A stretch of DNA of 64,000 nt from Tuctoria greenei (lineage: Eukaryota > Streptophyta > Magnoliopsida > Poales > Poaceae), in contig JAYESD010000001.1 in the NCBI GenBank assembly GCA_036927565.1, positions 252,493,097 through 252,557,096 on the forward strand, given 5' to 3'. Below the pieces are notes generated by a model. That model was not told the DNA's origin, ran no database searches, and saw nothing but the letters and a program-made list of their open reading frames with translations. Below, piece by piece: positions 11,643-24,500 of the stretch; the stretch's first letter is position 1, and each line of letters opens with the position of its first letter. Position numbers and translations under genes: made by a program.

Positions 11643-13161
11643 TGTGGGGATCGGAGTCCACACATCCGAGGATCTCATTGGGTGGTGCCGTGCGATGCGG
11701 CACCTAACAGCACACACGAAAAGGATACCAAAACATATAAAGTTTTCATTTCAGAATAATCAGAGTTTACAAAAGAGTGTACAACAGGGGTACATACGCA
11801 GCGGAAAATACATACTCATAATCTCACCTAACTAAGCAGGAGAGAAGACGTCCATGCCCTAGGACGATTCTCACTGGCAACAAGAAGAACATTCAGCAGC
11901 GGCGTGGTTCACATGAGATTTATCTCGACACCTTGAGTCTCATGTACAACTTGAACAGCAGAAATAAAACTAATACCTGCAAAAATCATTAAAGTGCAAA
12001 CGTGAGCATAAGGCTCAGCAAGACTTACCCGTCTCACTAGACATATGGAGGGTGAATTCTAAACATAGGTAAGGAATAGCATAAATAGACTCGCCTATAA
12101 GTGGATCCTTATAATCATGTTTTAAGTAGCAAATGACATTCTTCAAGCACGGCACATCATGGACTCCACAATCAAACAAGAAACGCTTTGCTGATGATAT
12201 GACATGCTCAGAGCACATAATGCTATTACAGCTAAAGTATGGGAAAATTGTAAACTTTAATTTTACTATCTATAAATCATACAAGGTTGCAAAGCAATTA
12301 TAATTCAATACAATATAATTTGCTGGCTTCATTAGTATTTACTACATCACGACAGCGACGGACAAGTGGTACTCTATTACTGCGAGGGACGGTGACTGCA
12401 ATCAGGACACACCCGGACTGCACGACACGCACACCCGCGTTGGAGACACATACGTGCTCTCCTCCCCGCGTCATATGTGGCCACCTTTCACCCAAGACCC
12501 CAATGTGGACAAACCTCTTCATCCCAAGCAAAAGGTCCCCTACACGGACACGTCGAAGTTGCCCGCTAGAAGATTTACACCTTTATGCCTTCGCATCTCC
12601 ATTCAAGGACAACCAAGGAGTCTCCACACTACAGTCTGGAGTTACATCAGTTTAATGGGCCCATATACCATTATGCAACTGGTACAGTTCAAGCTTGCCC
12701 AACGGTGCCGCATACGGCATGGTCCTCAAGCGACACAGGCAGGGCTATGCGACCGAGACTCAATTCTCGCCGCTTCCTATCCAGCCCCTGCCCGGTCTCC
12801 ATTTCATTATATTATGCCATTTTCTATCTAACCAATCCTGTGAGATATGTCCTACATCTCTCGCAAGTAGATTCCAACTACTCGACTTCTACCAGATTTC
12901 CTATGCATTAGCAAAGCAGTTACTACAGGTCAAACTGTAACTCGTTCCAAGCAAACCCTAGGATTTTTGGTCATGCAAGTGGAGTATCAAACACCTTATA
13001 CGTAATGCACAATATCAACTGGAGACGTAAGTGAATAAAACTGGAAAACATTGAAAAGCTCTTAAATGCAAACCGGGGCTTGCCTTAGCTTGCGACTCGA
13101 ATAAATGTCAATTGTTAGTGGTCCTTCTGTGCAGACTCCGCCAAGGACTTCAAGTGGACAC
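11643..13161 (-). repeat. E2 left LTR, first part
   Basis: It starts TGTGGGGATCGGAGTCCACA and is collinear with 38026-38918 followed by 54887-55511. Near 12527-12540 it holds the undisturbed form of the site into which E4 jumped in the other LTR. It is cut at 13161 by E3 (TSD GACAC, 13157-13161). Open frames at 12287-12940 are LTR sequence and have no protein support. Confidence 0.85.
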
Positions 13162-13309
13162 TATCGGTACCCCGCAGACCGGGTACCCCCGCGCACAGGG
13201 AGAAAACCGCTAAGGACCCTGCCTCTACTTAAGAGGCCGAATCCGAGGCTACCACATCATGGAGGGAAGGACCATCCTACCTCTCCGCTGGGGGAGGCTC
13301 CCAAGCTGC

Positions 13310-13550
13310 CACGTGGCCAGCAGAACTGCACCCTCACCTCCCCGCTGAGGCGGGCTCCGGAGCCGCCACGCGGTCAATTGGGACCTCGGGACCAGGCCCG
13401 CACCCTCGTAGGGAAAGGCACTTGAACTACCACGTGGCCTGCAGGGCTGAGCCTCCAGCCCTCCATAGGGGTGGGCTCCGGATGCACCACGTGGCCTGTT
13501 CCGTCAAGTGCTCGACTCCCCACAGAGGCAGGCTCCGGCGCAACCACGTG
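13310..13550 (+). promoter_or_regulatory. G-box cluster in E3 5' LTR
   Basis: Four CACGTG cores at 13310, 13431, 13488 and 13545; the last three are exactly 57 bp apart within degenerate 57-bp repeats. CACGTG is the core bound by plant bZIP and bHLH factors. The cluster lies 390-630 bp upstream of the TATA box. Confidence 0.7.
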
Positions 13551-13937
13551 GCAGACGGCCGACTCAGTGCAGTAGGAAGCCGCAGTAAAGGAAGGCGTGC
13601 GCTGCTCAGATAGGCATTAAGTACACGCACCATCCCCAGGCAAGCTGAGTCGCACATGCGAAGGTCAAGGCTCCAGTGTCCTGTCTTGTCCAAGTAGCCG
13701 ATACAGACCCATGCCGCAAGACGGACGAACGGGGCGCGAGGACAAGACGGGCGGGACGTGCACTACCATCATCACCAACTATGTGTGGCCCTGGCACACG
13801 ACGCAACGTTACGGGCATTGGCACCCCTGACAAAGGGAATTAGATAGCAATTAATCCTAGATCTTGCATAGGATTTGGCTCTCCCCTGGACCACCTGTCG
13901 GGTCCTGGGGCCCACCTTGTGACTGCAGAGTCCTTGA

Positions 13938-13947
13938 ACTATAAAGG
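13938..13947 (+). promoter_or_regulatory. TATA box in E3 5' LTR
   Basis: ACTATAAAGG, conserved in the other two LTR copies at 26117 and 34273. It defines the likely sense promoter of the element. Confidence 0.65.
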
Positions 13948-14197
13948 GACTCTGCAAACGACCTTCGCAAGGGATCGGAAATTTAGACGAAGACCCATAT
14001 ACGCTCAAGCAAGGCAATACACAAACACTCCCGTGGACGTAGGGTGTTACGCTCCGGCGGCCCAAACCACGTTAACCCTCTGTGTTCATCATCCTGCTGC
14101 GTTTGATCTCCTAGGACTAGCCCTCGTGAATCCAAAGAACCTCCGCGGGCTACTCTCTAAGCAGGTCCGGGGGAAGTGTCGTCTACGACCTTCGACA

Positions 14198-14220
14198 TTT
14201 GGCGCACCTGGTAGGGGGCT
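14198..14220 (+). promoter_or_regulatory. E3 primer-binding site
   Basis: TTTGGCGCACCTGG directly follows the LTR end. The TGGCGC start is typical of Tat-lineage primer sites; the exact tRNA is not decided here. Confidence 0.6.
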
Positions 14221-14250
14221 TTTTCCCCGTCAAGATCTCCACCAGCAGCA

Positions 14251-15948
14251 ATGGTGAACGGCCAATCCAACGCCGGTTCATCCAGGGCGCAATCACGATG
14301 GCAGACAGTGGCGGAGGATCAGGCATCATCTCGCTCTAGGGCAGGCTACCGCTCTAGGGCAGGAAGGTCAGGACCTTCACGTCGCCCTGTTGTCACTTCG
14401 CCGGCTGCAGGCCGACATGCCACTCCGCGGCGTACTCCGGCCGTGACAGCAATCACGGCGCCGCCAGCTGCAAGCCCGGAGAGTGCGCTCGCAGCAGCGC
14501 GCGCGCTGCTCCACAACCCTCCTGCTAGGGATGCTCCATAGGGAGCAGCTCAGTGGTGGATCAACAACGTCGACCACCTCATCACCGCCGCGCTCAACGT
14601 GCCTCCACCGAGTGAGACACATGCTCAGCTGATACATGTGTCATTCTCGCAGATGCCGACAATCCACCGGTGGATGGCAGACTCGCGCTCGACCAGAATC
14701 TCGACAACAGATCTGAGAACCGGGCTGCAGCGCTGCAGGGCCGGAGAGGACTGCCGAGTCACCATCGAGCATCAGAGGGAGCATCGGCGCAACCTCGAGG
14801 CAGATTACAGCGTGCTGGGCCCTGTGCCCCAGGCCCATGCTGTGCCTCCACCACACCAGACGTACGTCGCGCCTCCACCGCACCAGGCGTACGTCGCGCC
14901 TCCTCCACAGGCGTATGCAGCACCGCCCCAGCATCAGGTGTACGCATGCATGCCTGCTCACCCGGGGTATGCGATGCCGCCACCGGCACCAGTCAGCCCC
15001 AGCCAAGGGTGTGCAGCACTAGCGCCTCACCTCCATTTCATGGTCTGGCCACGAAAGTTCCAGCCACACATGCCGGAGAAGTACGACGGGAGCGTCAACC
15101 CAACCGAGTTCCTGCAGATCTACACCACTGCGATACTAGCTGCAGAAGGTGACGAGGCCATCATGGCTAACTACTTCCCCGTCGTCCTGACCGGCCCAGC
15201 TCGGTCATGCCTCATGAACCTGCCCCAGGGGTCCATAACCTCCTGGGATGAGTTGTGCCGACAGTTCGTGGCTAACTTCAGTAGTTCCTACAAGCGCCAC
15301 AGAACAGAGCTTGACCTCCACGCCATTAGACAGCGCGCTGGAGAGTCGCTGCGATCGTTCATCCAGCGGTTCTCCCAGGTACGGAACACCATCCCTCATG
15401 TTGCTAGCGCATCGGTTATTGTTGCATTCAGACAAGGTGTGAGGGACAAGAAGATGCTCGATAAGCTAGCCACGCACGAGGTGCGTGATGTCTCCGAGCT
15501 GTTCTCCCTGGCAGACAGATGTGCTAGGGCAGCTGAGGGGCGCAACTGGCACTCCCAGCCATCCTCAGAAGCAAGGGAGGCCACCCCGATTGAGGAAGGA
15601 GCATCTGCGAGGAGCAGCGGCAAGAAGAAGAAGAAGGGCAATGGCAAGAACAGGCCAAAGCTCGGAGCCCATGCAATGGAGGCTGCGGCACCTGGCGGAG
15701 CCCGAGCACCGCGTCGAGATAAGCGCCCTAGGCAGTCGCCTGAACCCGAGGAGCCTGACTTCAAGTGCCTGGTGCACCGTACAAATAGCCATAGTGCTAG
15801 AAAGTGTCGGGAAGTGAAGAGGTTCGCGAAACGTTTCCGCGAACAGAAACAGAGACAGCAGCGCCAGGAGGGCGCACCTCCCCGCCAGATGGAGGGCAAG
15901 CAGAAGGCTCATCCCGAGAAGGAGGATGACAATGAGATGGGGTTCTAG
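14251..15948 (+). pseudogene. E3 gag
   Basis: Capsid/nucleocapsid gene. The first ATG is at 14251 (MVNGQSNAGSS). The frame has a TAG at 14539 and then stays open from 14542 to 15948, so one stop separates two in-frame parts. The Ala/Pro/His-rich N-terminal half contains short repeats (HQAYVAPP-like, about 14850-14940). A retrotransposon gag domain follows: MPEKYDGSVNPTEFL near 15070, the CRQFVANFSSSY region near 15265, and the IQRFSQVRN region near 15360. A basic linker and a Cys/His stretch (CLVHRTNSHSARKC, about 15767-15808) replace a canonical knuckle. It is degenerate but clearly Tat-type. The many overlapping open frames on both strands here are shadows caused by high GC. Confidence 0.88.
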
Positions 15949-16140
15949 GAACCCCAGCGGGCGGTTAAGACCGTCTTCGAGGGTGGCGACTCCGACTCCA
16001 GCAGTGATAAGTAGCGCTGCAAGACCCTCCATGTCATCTACGGGGGAGCCACAGACCCCACGTCCTGAAACGCGGTGAAACTCTACAACGGGCAGTGGCT
16101 GCGGTGGCCCCGCCCCAAGTCCGGCTCCCCACCACAAGTG

Positions 16141-19100
16141 GATGAGCACGGCGATCAGCTTTGATGCTTCTGACTGCCCGAAGAACATGTCAGGGGCAGG
16201 AGTGCTCCCGTTGCTGGTGTCCCCGACCATCGCCAACGTGAAGGTCTTTCACGTGCTGATAGATGGAGGGGCGGGCCTCAACCTCATCTCCACGGCGGCC
16301 TTCTGAAAGCTGCAGCTGCCGATGTCCCGGCTCACACCCTTGAGCCCGTTCTCGGGTGTCGGACCTGGGCAAATCCTCCCATACGGTAACATACACCTCC
16401 CGGTGACCTTCGGGACCCCAGAGAACTACTGTACGGAGAGCGTTTTGTTCGACGTGGCAGACGTCGACCTTCCCTTCAAAGCAATCATCGGGAGGCCGGC
16501 ACTCTACAGGTTCATGGCTGTAGCCAACTACGGCTACCTCATCCTGAAGATGCCGATGCCTTCTGGTGTCCTCAAGATCAGAGGGGACCGCTCAGCTGCA
16601 GTGTCAGCCTTGGAGCAGCTCCAAGCACTTGCAGCAGGAAGGGCTCCGGCCCCGGGAGGCTCGAAGGAGAGTCGGCCAGAGCAAGGCCCAGCGCAGCGAG
16701 CCTCCACTACTGCACCCCGTGTGCAACCAGCCAACGACGACGACGTCCCAGTGAAGGTCGTCAGGATTGGCTCCGTGGCTGCCCAGACAACCCGTATCGC
16801 GGGGGAACTTGGACAGCAAATAGGAATGCGCGCTCATCACCTTCCTCCGGGACAATGTCGATGTGTTTGCATGGCAACCATTACAAATGCTCGAGATCCC
16901 CAGGGAGGTGATTGAGCACCATCTGAAGATCTACCCCGACGCCCGACCGGTGCAGCAGAAGCCCAGGAAACAGTCTATCGAGCGGCAGAACTTCACCCAT
17001 GAAGAAATCAAGAGCTGCTCGATGCTGGTTTCATCCGAGAGGTTCACCACCCACGGTGGTTGGCCAACCCTGTTGTCATTCCCAAGGCTGGCGGGAAGCT
17101 CCGGATGTGCATCGACTACACCAACCTCAATAAGGCATGCCCAAAGGATCCATTCCCTCTTCCTAGGATAGATCAAATAGTAGACTCAACATCAAGCTGT
17201 GATCTTCTATGTTTCCTAGATGCATTTTCCGGTTTTCACCAAATACCTATGTCTAGGGAATATGAGGAACACACTGCTTTCATAACAGTAGACGGCCTGT
17301 ATTGTTATGTCTCCATGCCTTATGGACTCAAGAATTCTCTCCCCACCTTTGTACGTGCAATGCATAAGACATTTGGGGACCTCATTAGAGATCTGGTAGA
17401 GGTGTATGTCGACGACATCTGGTGAAAATTAGGGCCTGCACATCCCTATTAGACAACCTAGCCCAAGTCTTCAGCAAGCTGCGCACGACATGCATGATGC
17501 TGAACCCCGACAAGTGTGTCTTTGGGGTTTCTACAGGGAAGCTCCTTGGTTTCTTGGTATCGCACCGAGGGATCGAAGCTAACCCAGAGAAGATCAAGGC
17601 GATAGAGCTGATGCGGCCACGGCCCGCATCAAGGACGTGCACAAGCTTGCAGGGTGTTTGGCAGCCCTCAGCCGGTTCATCTCATGGCTGGCTGAGCGAG
17701 CCCTGCCCTTCTTCAAGATTCTACGGAAGTCAGGTCCCTTTGAGTGGACCGAGGAAGCTGAAGCGGCTTTCGAGGAGCTCAAATAACACCTGACGACGCT
17801 ACCCATTATGGTGGCGCCAGAACCCGGTGAACCGCTCCTGTTGTACATCACCGCAACAACGGAGGTGGTCAGCATGGTCTTGGTTGCAGAGCGGCTGGAG
17901 CTACTGCCGCAACAAGTACCACAAGGAGCCCCAGGGGGGGAGGCTAAGCCTCAAGGCCCGAACCCAGAAGAGACCCCCCCCCCCCCCGCTGAGAGTTCTA
18001 GTGACCAAGTGCCTTACGGGTCCCAGCCCCCGGAGGTCCAACTAGACCCTGGGAGCCACATTCCCCAGGATGCAGACGCATTGCAAGGAGCCCCGGACCC
18101 CCCCATGGAGGGTTCGGACCTCCCAACGGCCTATCTACTATATCAGTGAGGTCCTCCATGAAGCAAAAACAAGATACTTGGAGGTACACAAACTGCTGTA
18201 TGCAGTGCTCATAGCGTCGAGGAAGTTCCGGCGTTACTTCCAGGCTCACCGGGTTTCAATGGTCACCTCCTTCCCACTGAAGACTGTACTCCACAACCCC
18301 AACTCGACTGGCAACATTGCCATGTGGGCATCGGAGCTGGCCGAGTTCGAGCTGGAGTTCTTACCTCGACATGCATTCAAAAGCCAAGCACTGGCGGACT
18401 TCTTGGCCGAATGGACCCCATCGCCAAGCAACACGGGGGGCCCGGACAACAGTGAAACGGTGCCCAAGGCTCCAGTTTTCACTAAGACCCCCTGGACACT
18501 CTACTTCGACGGCTCCTCGCGAAAGCAGGGGGCCGGGGTCGGGGTCCTGCTCCTCACCCCGACTGGGGAGCAGTTCAAGTACATGGTGCGCCTCGACTTC
18601 AAGGCGATAAATAACATGGTAGAGTATGAAGCCCTAATCTTTGGGCTAAAGACTACCCTGACTCTCAATGTCCGATAGCTTCTAGCTAAAGGTGATTCCC
18701 AGCTGATCATCAAGCAAGCCAAAGGAGAGTGCAGCTGCAACGACCCTCAGTTAGCAACATACTTGCTGCGCGTCCGAAAGCTGGAAAAGGACTTTGAAGT
18801 CTTGGACTTGTGCCATGTACCCCGAGCCGACAACTCAGTCGCAGACGACCTATCAATGAAGGCCTCCACAGGGGCCCCAATGCCTCAAGGAGTCTTTGCA
18901 AGGACGTTACCACGACCAACTGCCCGGGCAGCTGAACCACGTGAAGGGGGCGAGCCCAGCACCTCGAAGCTGGCAGTCCCGGGGACCCTGCTACCATGGA
19001 GTCCGCCAAGGATCTTATGTGCCACCGGGGGCCCCGAGCTACCGGGCGCCCAAGATCCAGAGGCTCAAGCAAGTCCCGATGCATCGATCTCGGAGGTTCG

Positions 19101-20316
19101 GGACTACTTGAAAGACAATATCCTTTCTGAAGAACATGCCCTGGTAGAAAGGATTGTTCGCATGGCTAAAAGGTACACGATGGTGGAAGGGGATCTCTAC
19201 CGGCGTGGCGCCAACAACATCCTACTGCGATGCATTACCCGGGAGGAAGGCTGCGACTTGCTCGCAGTGATCCATGGAGGCGAGTGTGGGAACCACGCGT
19301 CCTCCCGCACGCTGGTCGGTAAAGCCTTCCGGCATGGCTTTTATTGGCCGACAGCACTCCAGGATGCCGACGAGATGGTAAAGAGATGCAAGGCGTGCCA
19401 GTTCCATGCCAAGCAGATCCACACACCAGCTCAGGCGCTGCAGATGATCCCTCCCTCATGGCCATTCGCTGTATGGGGGTTGGACATCCTCAGACCCTTT
19501 CCCAGAGCCATCGAAGGATTCATGCATCTCTACATCACCGTAGATAAGTTCACCAAGTGGCCGGAAGCTGCCCCAGTTGTCACCATCAACAAGCAGTCAG
19601 CAGTAAAGTTCATCAATCGATCATCTACCAGTTCGGGGTCCCGAACAGAATATAACTGATAACGGGACCCAGTTCACAAGTGCAGCATTCCAGGAATACT
19701 GCTAGGACCTAGGGATCCAAGTCTGCTATGCATCCGTTGCTCATCCAGAGAGAAATGGGCAGGTCGATAGGGCCAATGCAGAGATCCTCAAGGGCCTCAA
19801 GACTCGCACATTCTCACACCTTCAGAAGCATGGTGCAAATTAGGTAGATGAGCTTCCGTGTGCGCTGTGGCTAGCTGGACATCGACCAGCCGGGCCACAG
19901 GGGAAACACCTTTCTTCTTGGTGTACGGGGCAGAGGTCGTCCTCCCCCCAGAAATTACCATGGGCTCCCCCCGTGCCCGGAGGTACGACGAAGCCGCGCA
20001 GGACTAGCTTCGGCGTGAAGACCTGGACCAAGTCGACGAGGGACGAGTGTGAGCGGCTCTCCGAAATGCACAGTACAGGCAGGCGCTCCGGCGCTACCAC
20101 CAGAGGACCGTGCGGACTAGGGAGCTAAAGGTAGACGACCTGGTGTTGCGCCGCAAACTCTCCCAGGAAGGGTCTAACAAACTCTCCCCCAGATGGGAGG
20201 GTCCCTTCCGGGTAATAGAGGTTTGTCGCCCAGGATGCGTCCGCCTGGCTACAGAGGATGGAGAGCGATTACCCAACCAATGGAACATCGACCACCTCCG
20301 TAAGTTCTACCCCTAG
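16141..20316 (+). pseudogene. E3 pol: protease, RT, RNase H, second RNase H, integrase
   Basis: Broken polyprotein in several frames. Protease: LIDGGAGLNLI near 16258-16290, then a TGA at 16303. Reverse transcriptase: about 16900-17640, with CIDYTNLNKACPKDPFPLPR near 17108 and the YVDD active site near 17404, immediately followed by a stop. Retroviral RNase H remnant: about 17650-18420. Second, archaeal-type RNase H: about 18490-18860, with YFDGSS, VEYEAL, KGDSQL and the final aspartate region RADNSVADD, so its D-E-D-D set is still readable. Integrase: HHCC finger about 19270-19410, core about 19480-19780 with VDKFTKWPE and the DNGTQF equivalent. The C-terminus ends NQWNIDHLRKFYP at 20316. 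At least six frame changes and several stops make it non-functional. Confidence 0.9.
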
Positions 20317-21576
20317 ACTAGGGTCGGTACAATTTTATTTCATTGTAAAAGTTACATATTGTCTCAGGACAACACTTAGGCTAGGGGGATGGGGTTCCGA
20401 GTGCACATTCCGCTTAGCCTGGTCCAGAACCCTAAGTAGGTGCACTCGACTTCATCTGACACCCAGGCCGGGTTATTCCCCTTGTAAAGTCTGCTCCATC
20501 TTATGAGAGACTACAATGAAAGAATGTTGTCCAATCTGGTATAGGGTTTGTCAATTCAAAAATTTTCTTTAATTTTTAAGATGTTGCTGTAAGCCCACCA
20601 TAGATCGTGATCTTTCATGAGCGCTGTCATTTTTCCCCTGCTTTAGCAATAGTGGCAGCCTTGCTGTCTGGATTGCAGGTGGGGTTGCTTGAGGTACCTG
20701 CAATGTGCCTAGGGCCTCGGATGTTCCAATACTCGGGAGCCTGTGTCTCCAGATGGTCTCCCTCGGAAAAGGCTTACGCCGAGCGGGAGATCCAGGGGCA
20801 CACCTGCTTATCCTGGTCCTGTACCCTAAGCCTGTGCGCTCTACCTCCCCAGCGCTGCAGCCGAGTACTGAGGGCCAGATGGACCACCCTTGGGTAGTAT
20901 GGACGACGAGTCCTAGGTGCAGATGCACTGAATTACCCAAGCCCCACGAGTCAGCCCATAATCGGTAGTCAAGCGACACTACAAAAAGAGCAGGGGTGAA
21001 TTACTTCTCTTTTTGATCTATACACAGGTCTTTGAGGAAGTTATTCCAGCAACCACCGTCAGAGTACCCGCGAAGATGGCGGGCACTGCCGGACTGGAGC
21101 TCCGGGGGCACCCTTAGGGGGCCCGCTGTCGACCTCTCACTGAAGATGGCGGGCACCGCCGGGCTGGAGCTCCGGCGGCACCCCCAGGGGGCCCGTTGTC
21201 GACCTCTCAACAAAGATGGTGGCCACCGCTGGACTGAAGCTCCGGCGGCACCCCCAGGGGGCCCGCTGTCGACGTACCTTCATACTCAGCTACGGCAATG
21301 CTACCTACGCATCCTAGGCTCCCCCTGCACCCGTCCACCCTAAGTCCTAAGTGTATGACAGGTGTGCCCATAACAACTGGCCACGCCTGTCAGTGGGCCA
21401 TACTTTGGGGGACGGCAGGTCCTGGAAGCTAAGGAACAACAAGCAGCTAGAAGACATTGCTGGAAATAAAAACAAGTTGAGTATAAAAGGCACCAAAGAC
21501 AAATTTTTTATTACACAAATAAAAAGTTTGTCGCCACAACCAACCAAAAGACAAAAGCAGAAAGAGAAAACTTAAA
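20317..21576 (+). other. E3 spacer between pol and antisense gene, with 3 x 70-bp repeat
   Basis: Non-coding stretch typical of Tat elements. At 21072-21276 three tandem copies of a 70-bp unit begin at 21072, 21142 and 21212. Each has AAGATGG, GAGCTCCGG-like and GGGGGCCCGYTGTCGAC parts. No open frame here resembles a known protein. Confidence 0.7.
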
Positions 21577-24500
21577 CAAGCGCCCGGGGAGCCCTCAGCC
21601 GCTCCGCTGGAACCTTGAGGCGATGAGCGCCAACGCATCCCAAAGTTCAGACTTGGCAACCTCTTCCCTCTCGGCAATGGGCCCCTCGAGGACTGGCTAC
21701 AGAGGGGCGTCGGGGTACCAGCTCCGGAAGCAGAACAGGATGTGCGTCGCCACCTCCTTCACCAGCATCTTCCCTTCGGCCTCCAACTGGTTCTCGATGA
21801 CAGCCCGCAGCGCCCGCATCTTTGAGTTGGTGGAGTCAAGCACTGGGAACACCTGACTCACCTCCTGCGCCGGCTCCCCCACGCACTGGGCTGAAGTCGA
21901 GCAGCACCGGAGCCGAGTCGGCACCGCCAAGGAACTCCCAGACCTTCCGGGCCTCAGTGGAGCGCGTCGCCCGGAGCTCCTCCACCTCCTGCTGGGCCAC
22001 CGCCAACGCCCGGGGGTCGCCATCCAGGAACCGCTTCTCCTTGGCTGCCAGGGCCCTCTCGCGCTCGCCGACCCCCTTCTCACTGCGGTCCAAGTCACCC
22101 TCCTTGAGGGCGATGCTGAACTTGCGGTCCAGGAGGGCCTGGCGCTCAACGGACTGGGCTTGCTGCGCCTTAGCCACAGCGGCTTCCCGGCGGTCTAGCT
22201 CGGCGGCGCGGACTCTCGCCCCTTCCTGCTTGAGGATGAGCCCGCGGCAGGTCGCCTCCACCTCGGCATGCATCGCCGCCAGCTCCTGCTCTCGTTCGGC
22301 TAGAGCAGCCTCTCGGAGGGACAGCAGGTGCTGAAGGTCCTCGCAGGACTGGAGGCAGGAGCTGGCCTCAGCATGGATAGCCTCGGCGTCTGCCTTCAGC
22401 TTCTGGGTGACGGCGTCCAACTGGGCGATGAGGTCGTGCTCCTACTCGAGGATCTTCATCTCCTCCTGAACAACCGCCTCCCGCTGGGCCGCTCGGCTCT
22501 TCGCCAGCCGGGTCCGGGCCTCCAGGGTCCTCGTCCATTCCCAAAGTCGGTCGTCCTCGTCTACAAGCCGCCCTTTCTCCCCGGGGGGGGGGGGGGGGGC
22601 CTGGGCCTGCCGGAAGCCGGAGTAGGCCACAGCCATAGCCTCAGATAGGGGGAGAGGCTCCACCGTAGTAGCGGGTCCCTACCTCCTCACTTCTTCAATA
22701 GCATCCTCCATTTGGAGGACCACTGGGGCGACGGGGACCAGGGCCCCCTCCCCGACGGCAGCACCCGGGGCAGTGGCGCCAGCCAACGTAGCAGTGTCGG
22801 AGGGCGCAGCGGCATCGGCCGGCACGGAGTAGCCGGTGGATGCGGAGTCGTTGGCGGGTGCGACAGCGGTCGTCGGCGCGCGTAGCTGGGCTTTGGCAGC
22901 TGCTGCGGGGGTCTCAGGCACGGAGGCCCAGGGCACCCCGGCGGCAACAGCTCAGTGCATCGGAGCAGGGCCCGAGGCTGCAAAAGATCCCCGCGAGCCG
23001 CCTGGAGCGGCAAACCCCCCAGCTGATGGGCCCGCGGGTGGAGATGGAGTAGTTGTGGTGGCGCTGAAATCAAGCAAACTCATATCATAAGAAAATGACA
23101 TGGTAGGCGCACAGCAAAGAACGCCCAAGGTAAAATCTGTGCAAGCTTACCGGCGGACGTTGAAGTTCCACCACTTCACGAAAGGGTTGGGGGGGGGGGG
23201 GGGTTCGGACTCCCCGAACCCACAGCGGGGGCCGCTGAGTGTGCTGGGGGCCCCTGTGGTGGTGGGGTCAGCAGCACCCCAAAGGTATGGTGCCCCTCCG
23301 AACAGATAGGGAACGCTGGGATCTCGTCGGTGTTGAGGAGCCTTCCCCTCTTGCGCGTGGAGGACTCGGGTGGCAAAGTGGCGCCATCGGCGGCCCCTGA
23401 CGACGAGCTCGGCAGGGCTCCGGAGTCCTAACGAGGGGCAGAAGGGGCCGGCGGCAGCGACCGAGCACGCTTCTTGGGGGTCGGGTCCGGCAATGGAACC
23501 GGCACTTTCACCTTCCCCTTGTCAGCAGAGGTGTCGACACCACCCCATGGACGGTGTTGGGGCCCGCTCGAGGGGTCATCACTTGAAGAACTGTCGTCGC
23601 ATAAGGGAGCCTCGCCTCCCTCAACGTTGTCGGCGATGTTGACCCCCCGGAATGGGTCCCCGATCTGGCACTGCGCTAGTCCAGACACGTCGAGGGTCAG
23701 CATCATCTTCAGCAGCTGCCTCCTCAGCTCGGAGTCCGAGCACAAGGGGCGGCAGGCCGACGGAAGAGCCAGTGCCTCAGGGGAGATGTCGTCGGGGTAG
23801 ACCCGAGTCAGCATGTCGAGCAGCTACTGCTCGCCCAGGTTGGAGTCGGGGCCGGTCTCGAGCCGGGAGCAGTCCGACAGGCCGGTGAACATCCATGCCG
23901 GACGGGCGCGGTTCTGGAGCAGAGCTATGCGATGGGACATGATGTCCCTCAGCACCATGGCAGACGATAGCCCGTGGTCCGCCAGCATTTGGATCCTCTC
24001 CAGCACCAGGTTGAACGCCTCCTCCAGCTCTGGGCGCTCCTCCCAGAATGACCGCTCGGAGTAGGGGATCCGGTGGGGAGGCACATCCAGTCGTGGGCCT
24101 CGACCTTGGCGATCATCCAATATTCACACCACAGCTCCCACCGTGCTGAGTTGAAGGAAGCGATGTACCTCATGGGGACCTTTGTCCGGTGCTGGAAGTA
24201 GTAGGCACCGAGGTGATCCTTCGAGGTCCTGCCGGTGGCCCTCAGTACAAAAAAGTACCGGAAGAGCTTCACCGACGGCATCACCCCCACAAACATCTCA
24301 CAGAGGTGGGCGAAGACCGCCAACATGGCGATCGAGTTCGGCGCGAGGTGGTGGAGTTGGAGGCCGAAGGTCTCCAGGAGCATGACAAGGAAGGCGGATG
24401 CTGGCGGGATGAAGCCGGCCAGCACGTACGACGAAAAGAGGACCATCTCCCCGGCGGAGAGGCTTAGTGGGAGCCTCCCAGGACAGAGCCACATCTCCCG

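Larger units (their letters stand above)
13162..14197 (+). repeat. E3 5' LTR
   Basis: 1036 bp, ending CTTCGACA. The first dinucleotide is TA (TATCGG) where the 3' LTR has TG (TGTCGG), a point mutation in this copy. It is 216 bp shorter than the 3' LTR, mainly because it has one copy of a block that the 3' LTR has twice. Confidence 0.92.

Noticed and set aside
14670..15152. Overlapping frames on both strands across gag (14251-15950)
   Set aside because: Shadows of the GC-rich gag frame.
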